Assembly (NCBI GenBank): GCA_002303765.1 | Contig: DBCB01000129.1 | Span: forward strand, 1-8,359 | Direction: 5' to 3' | Source of the DNA: Planctomycetaceae bacterium UBA969 | GTDB taxonomy: Bacteria; Planctomycetota; Planctomycetia; Gemmatales; Gemmataceae | Length of the DNA: 8,359 nucleotides | Shown here: positions 6,262 through 8,359 of the stretch, piece after piece | How positions within the stretch are numbered: position 1 is the stretch's first letter | How the letters are laid out: the number at the start of each line of letters is the position of its first letter | Program-made: the position numbers and the translations under genes | The notes under the pieces: model-generated | The model's input: the letters and a program-made list of their open reading frames with translations, nothing else | Database searches by the model: none | What the model was told of the DNA's origin: nothing

Positions 6262-6576
6262 TTTTGATGGTTTCCTGAATAATCAAGTTCAATTTTAAAG
6301 TTTAGCGATCAAAAAATATATGTTTGGTCTAATTATTAGGGTTGGTTTATTAGAAGTCGTTTGTTTATTTGTGCATAAAGAGATTAACTCTTGGTGTTTT
6401 TTTGATCTTTTCGATCATTTTAGTCTGTTTTATTACCCAATTATCAAAAACCAAGCTGATTCGACGAAACTTTTTGATTCTTCTTCAAATTTTGAAGGAT
6501 AAGTGCATTTATTTTTGATTTTTTCATGTTTCCATGAGTAGCAGTCTAGATAGGTATTTTAGATTTTTTAGATGGC

Positions 6577-6606
6577 TTGATATAAAAAATAGTAAATAAG
6601 TAAAAT
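6577..6606 (+). promoter_or_regulatory. Candidate promoter of the large surface protein gene
   Basis: TTGATA (6577-6582) and TAAAAT (6601-6606) are 18 nt apart, each matching five of six consensus bases. Transcription would start near 6613, giving a leader of about 120 nt that contains the hairpin at 6700-6714. Confidence 0.35.
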
Positions 6607-6699
6607 TTAAGTGATTTTAGGTTTTTAATTCGCAATTTGGACGATAATTAGATAGATTTTAGCGTTCGAGTTTTCTTAAATCCAGTTTGAAATTTTTTT

Positions 6700-6714
6700 C
6701 TCTCGGGTCGAGAG
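6700..6714 (+). promoter_or_regulatory. Hairpin in the leader of the surface protein gene
   Basis: CTCTCG and CGAGAG form a perfect 6-bp stem around a GGT loop. It ends 20 nt before the GTG start and 9 nt before the ribosome site. The bases after it (TTTCTAAAA) are not a clean T-run, so a control or mRNA-stabilising element is more likely than an intrinsic terminator. Confidence 0.5.
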
Positions 6715-6723
6715 TTTCTAAAA

Positions 6724-6730
6724 AGTAGGT
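6724..6730 (+). promoter_or_regulatory. Ribosome binding site deciding the GTG start of the surface protein
   Basis: AGTAGGT ends 4 nt before GTG 6735. The codon just before the GTG is an in-frame TAA (6732-6734), so the frame cannot extend further upstream. The next possible in-frame start, TTG 6750, has no such site. Confidence 0.5.
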
Positions 6731-6734
6731 TTAA

Positions 6735-8359
6735 GTGCATAAATATAAATTGAAGCAATGGTTCAAATCGTTTTTCGATTTTGAATCGTTAGCCAATTCA
6801 AAACATCCTAGGGCAAAAAGACTTTCGGTTGAACTTTTGGAAATTAGACTCACCCCTGACGCTAATGCCATTCCCGCCCTCCACGATTTGGACCATGCTG
6901 TTTTAGATAACAACTGTGCTGCAAATTCAATCACGATTGTTGATGACATTCGCCTTCTAGAAAACTTAACCGACTATCGTTCTAATAAAGTATATTTTTG
7001 CTCCAATAATTCCTCTAATTTTCCTGTTCTAGCTTTTCAATCCGTAAACAAGCTCGATGCTGTTGCTTTGCAGGCTGCTGCCACCAAAGGCGTTGTCCTT
7101 ATTGACTCCGCCCTTGTCGCTACTATTCCTGCTGACGAATTAAAAGGTTCGTTGGTTGTTTCGATCGATGGCAATCGTGATGTGGTCAGCCAAATTACCA
7201 CTGCGCTTGAAGGCCTTGCTAATGTGCCAGTGCTTAGGATTATCAGCCATGGTAACGATGGCATATTGTATTTCGGAAACCAAGCGTTCGATTCCACAGA
7301 TTTAACTTCCAGTGCGATGCAGGTTGCATCATGGGGTAAATCCCTAACCTCAGATGCAGATATTCTTCTTTATGGTTGTTCGATTGCAAACACGGATGCT
7401 GGCAAAGCTTTTGTACAGCAGTTCGCAAGCATTACCCAAGCCGATATCGGGGCAAGTAGCAACTTAACCGGCAAAGGTGGCGATGAATTTCTTGAGTTTA
7501 AAGTTGGCCAAGTTTCAAATTCCCTTATTGCTAGCGCAATTGATTACGATAGCGCCAATCTTACGCTTGCTCAAATTACCGTTACCACTACTTCAGATGC
7601 AGGCGCGGGTTCATTAAGGCAGGCGATTGAAAATGCCAACGCAACCTCAGCCAATGATCAGATTATTTTCGCTTCCTCGCTGTTTACGAATGGCGTCAGT
7701 ACCATCACACTTGGGTCTGCTGCGCTTCCAGATATTTTAGCAACTACAAGCGCAGGCTCGCTAACCATCACGGGCCCTGGTGCTTCTTCGCTGATCATCA
7801 GCGGTAATAACGGCATCACCAGCCGCAATTTTAGTATTTTCAATATCGCTTCGGGTGGCAATCTTTCGATTTCGGGTTTAACTGTTTCCGGTGCGCAAAC
7901 CACTGACACTTCTGGCAAGGGCGGCGCCATTATTAACTCCGGAACCCTCAACATTTCCAGTTCCGTTATCACTGGGAATTCTGTAACTGGTTCTTCAAGT
8001 TATGGTGCCGGTATCCAAAACAATACTTTTGCTGTTATAACTATTTCTAATACAACTATTTCTGGTAACATTTCAGCCAACCATGCCGCTGGCATCAATA
8101 ACGACGGCACCATCACCATCACAAGTTCCACAATCTCTGGAAATACTGCTGCCAACGCCGGGGGTGGCTTCGTTAATAACGGCACTCTCTCCATTTTTAA
8201 TTCCACCATTTTTGGTAATACTGCAACCAATGTTAGTGGCGGTGGCATCTTCAATAATGCCGCCCTAAACATTACTAATACCACCATTGCTAGTAATTCC
8301 GCAGTTTCGGGCGGTGGCATTTGGGCTAACGGCGGCACCCTCAACATTTCCAACACCAT
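6735..8359 (+). CDS. Large surface protein (5' part): planctomycete N-terminal motif, DUF4347 domain, beta-helix repeats
   Basis: The gene starts at GTG 6735 and stays open for 541 codons to the window edge; its 3' end is missing. There is no in-frame ATG near the N-terminus, so an ATG-only search would truncate or miss it. Residues 26-41 (RAKRLSVELLEIRLTP) match the N-terminal motif common on giant planctomycete extracellular proteins, thought to serve export or anchoring. Residues about 118-259 form a DUF4347 domain. It has RIISHGNDGILYFG with H172, ADILLYGCSIANTDAGKAFV with C215, then QADIGASSNLTGKGGDEFLE. DUF4347 usually sits at the head of very long adhesin- or cadherin-like proteins. 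The SHG/YGC pair recalls the His-Cys dyad of caspase-like folds, but peptidase activity is unproven. Residues 281-302 (ITVTTTSDAGAGSLRQAIEN) open a right-handed beta-helix of the polymorphic outer-membrane type that continues to the edge. A cell-surface or secreted adhesin is likely. Confidence 0.88.
   Translation, partial: MHKYKLKQWFKSFFDFESLANSKHPRAKRLSVELLEIRLTPDANAIPALHDLDHAVLDNNCAANSITIVDDIRLLENLTDYRSNKVYFCSNNSSNFPVLAFQSVNKLDAVALQAAATKGVVLIDSALVATIPADELKGSLVVSIDGNRDVVSQITTALEGLANVPVLRIISHGNDGILYFGNQAFDSTDLTSSAMQVASWGKSLTSDADILLYGCSIANTDAGKAFVQQFASITQADIGASSNLTGKGGDEFLEFKVGQVSNSLIASAIDYDSANLTLAQITVTTTSDAGAGSLRQAIENANATSANDQIIFASSLFTNGVSTITLGSAALPDILATTSAGSLTITGPGASSLIISGNNGITSRNFSIFNIASGGNLSISGLTVSGAQTTDTSGKGGAIINSGTLNISSSVITGNSVTGSSSYGAGIQNNTFAVITISNTTISGNISANHAAGINNDGTITITSSTISGNTAANAGGGFVNNGTLSIFNSTIFGNTATNVSGGGIFNNAALNITNTTIASNSAVSGGGIWANGGTLNISNT
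7920..8359 (+). repeat. Beta-helix coding repeats, about 72-84 bp each
   Basis: Five complete units and part of a sixth run from residue 396 to the edge, with the pattern GGGI-x-NNGTLNI-x-NSTISGNTA and 24-28 residues per unit. Units vary in length and sequence, so this is an old, diverging array rather than a recent tandem expansion. The GGCGGTGGCAT core recurs exactly in the last units. Each unit is expected to make one coil of a parallel beta-helix. Confidence 0.8.

Larger units (their letters stand above)
5801..6576. other. Long AT-rich intergenic region without a convincing gene
   Basis: I see no reading frame here with both a ribosome site and protein-like composition, and no tRNA or rRNA. 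A 60-codon frame at 6320-6502 (+) is Phe-rich, lacks a ribosome site and looks like AT-rich noise. What the stretch does hold is a 16-bp palindrome (6057-6072), a G-quadruplex motif (6231-6261) and several weak short inverted repeats. As the spacer between a kinase operon and a divergent surface-protein gene, it probably carries control sequences for both. An unannotated small RNA cannot be excluded. Confidence 0.5.

Noticed and set aside
6320..6502. 60-codon plus-strand open frame rich in Phe, Leu and Ile
   Set aside because: It has no ribosome binding site, and its composition is what AT-rich noncoding DNA gives by chance.
5808..6734. tRNA, CRISPR array or insertion sequence in the long gap
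   Set aside because: No cloverleaf, no regularly spaced repeats, and no transposase frame or terminal inverted repeats could be found by eye.
6500..6743. The 9-mer TAAGTGCAT occurs near 6500 after an AAGGA and again at the surface-protein start, hinting at a leader peptide
   Set aside because: The upstream copy would encode only about 12 hydrophobic residues before a stop, and a single 9-bp repeat in AT-rich DNA is weak evidence.
6731..6949. 72-codon minus-strand open frame over the start of the surface protein
   Set aside because: It is antisense to the GTG-started frame that carries the ELLEIRLTP motif, and it shows no recognisable protein feature.
7037..8359. Several minus-strand open frames (7037-7297, 7658-7972, 8000-8359) antisense to the surface protein
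   Set aside because: They are repetitive Pro/Leu/Val/Met-rich readings produced by the complement of the Thr/Ser/Asn/Gly beta-helix codons. They have no ribosome sites, and the plus-strand frame has clear domains.

Overview
The window looks like chromosomal DNA of a planctomycete, most plausibly in or near Gemmatales. Four things point there. The kinase begins with a short helical region running straight into a GGMG-type glycine loop. A kinase is fused through one membrane segment to a SUMF1/formylglycine-generating-enzyme-like domain. There is an ECF-type sigma factor. The large surface protein at the right edge starts with the planctomycete-style N-terminal motif ELLEIRLTP. The DNA is AT-rich by eye, which is unusual for cultured Gemmataceae, so I do not name a genus. 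All family assignments come from reading motifs; no search was run.

Layout. At the left, a small secreted lysine-rich protein (22-372, -) is divergent from an ECF-like sigma factor (590-1180, +) across a 217-bp regulatory gap. Then follow five genes on the minus strand, read right to left. They are a secreted SUMF1-like protein (4956-5735), a membrane Ser/Thr kinase with an extracytoplasmic SUMF1-like domain (2860-4893), a 57-residue Cys-rich zinc-ribbon-like protein (2512-2685), a nucleoside/base deaminase (2075-2515) whose ATG overlaps the stop of the zinc-ribbon gene, and a DUF429-like RNase H-fold protein (1218-2012). About 1 kb of AT-rich DNA without a convincing gene (5736-6734) separates this block from a large plus-strand surface protein. 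That protein starts at a GTG at 6735 and runs off the window at 8359.

How the parts may work together. The kinase domain should lie in the cytoplasm and its SUMF1-like domain outside. The neighbouring SUMF1-like protein has a signal peptide, so it should share the outer compartment with the kinase sensor domain. The two SUMF1 domains are close paralogs. They share a 44-bp stretch of identical DNA, and both lack the two cysteines that a true formylglycine-generating enzyme uses. I therefore infer a sensor/partner pair or a duplicated binding domain rather than sulfatase-activating enzymes. The sigma factor could be a phosphorylation target of the kinase, but the two are not adjacent and this is only a hypothesis.

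The surface protein combines the planctomycete N-terminal motif, a DUF4347 domain with a His/Cys pair placed as in caspase-like proteins, and a growing array of 24-28-residue beta-helix repeats. Its upstream region holds a G-quadruplex motif, a 16-bp palindrome, a plausible promoter and a 6-bp-stem hairpin just before the ribosome binding site.
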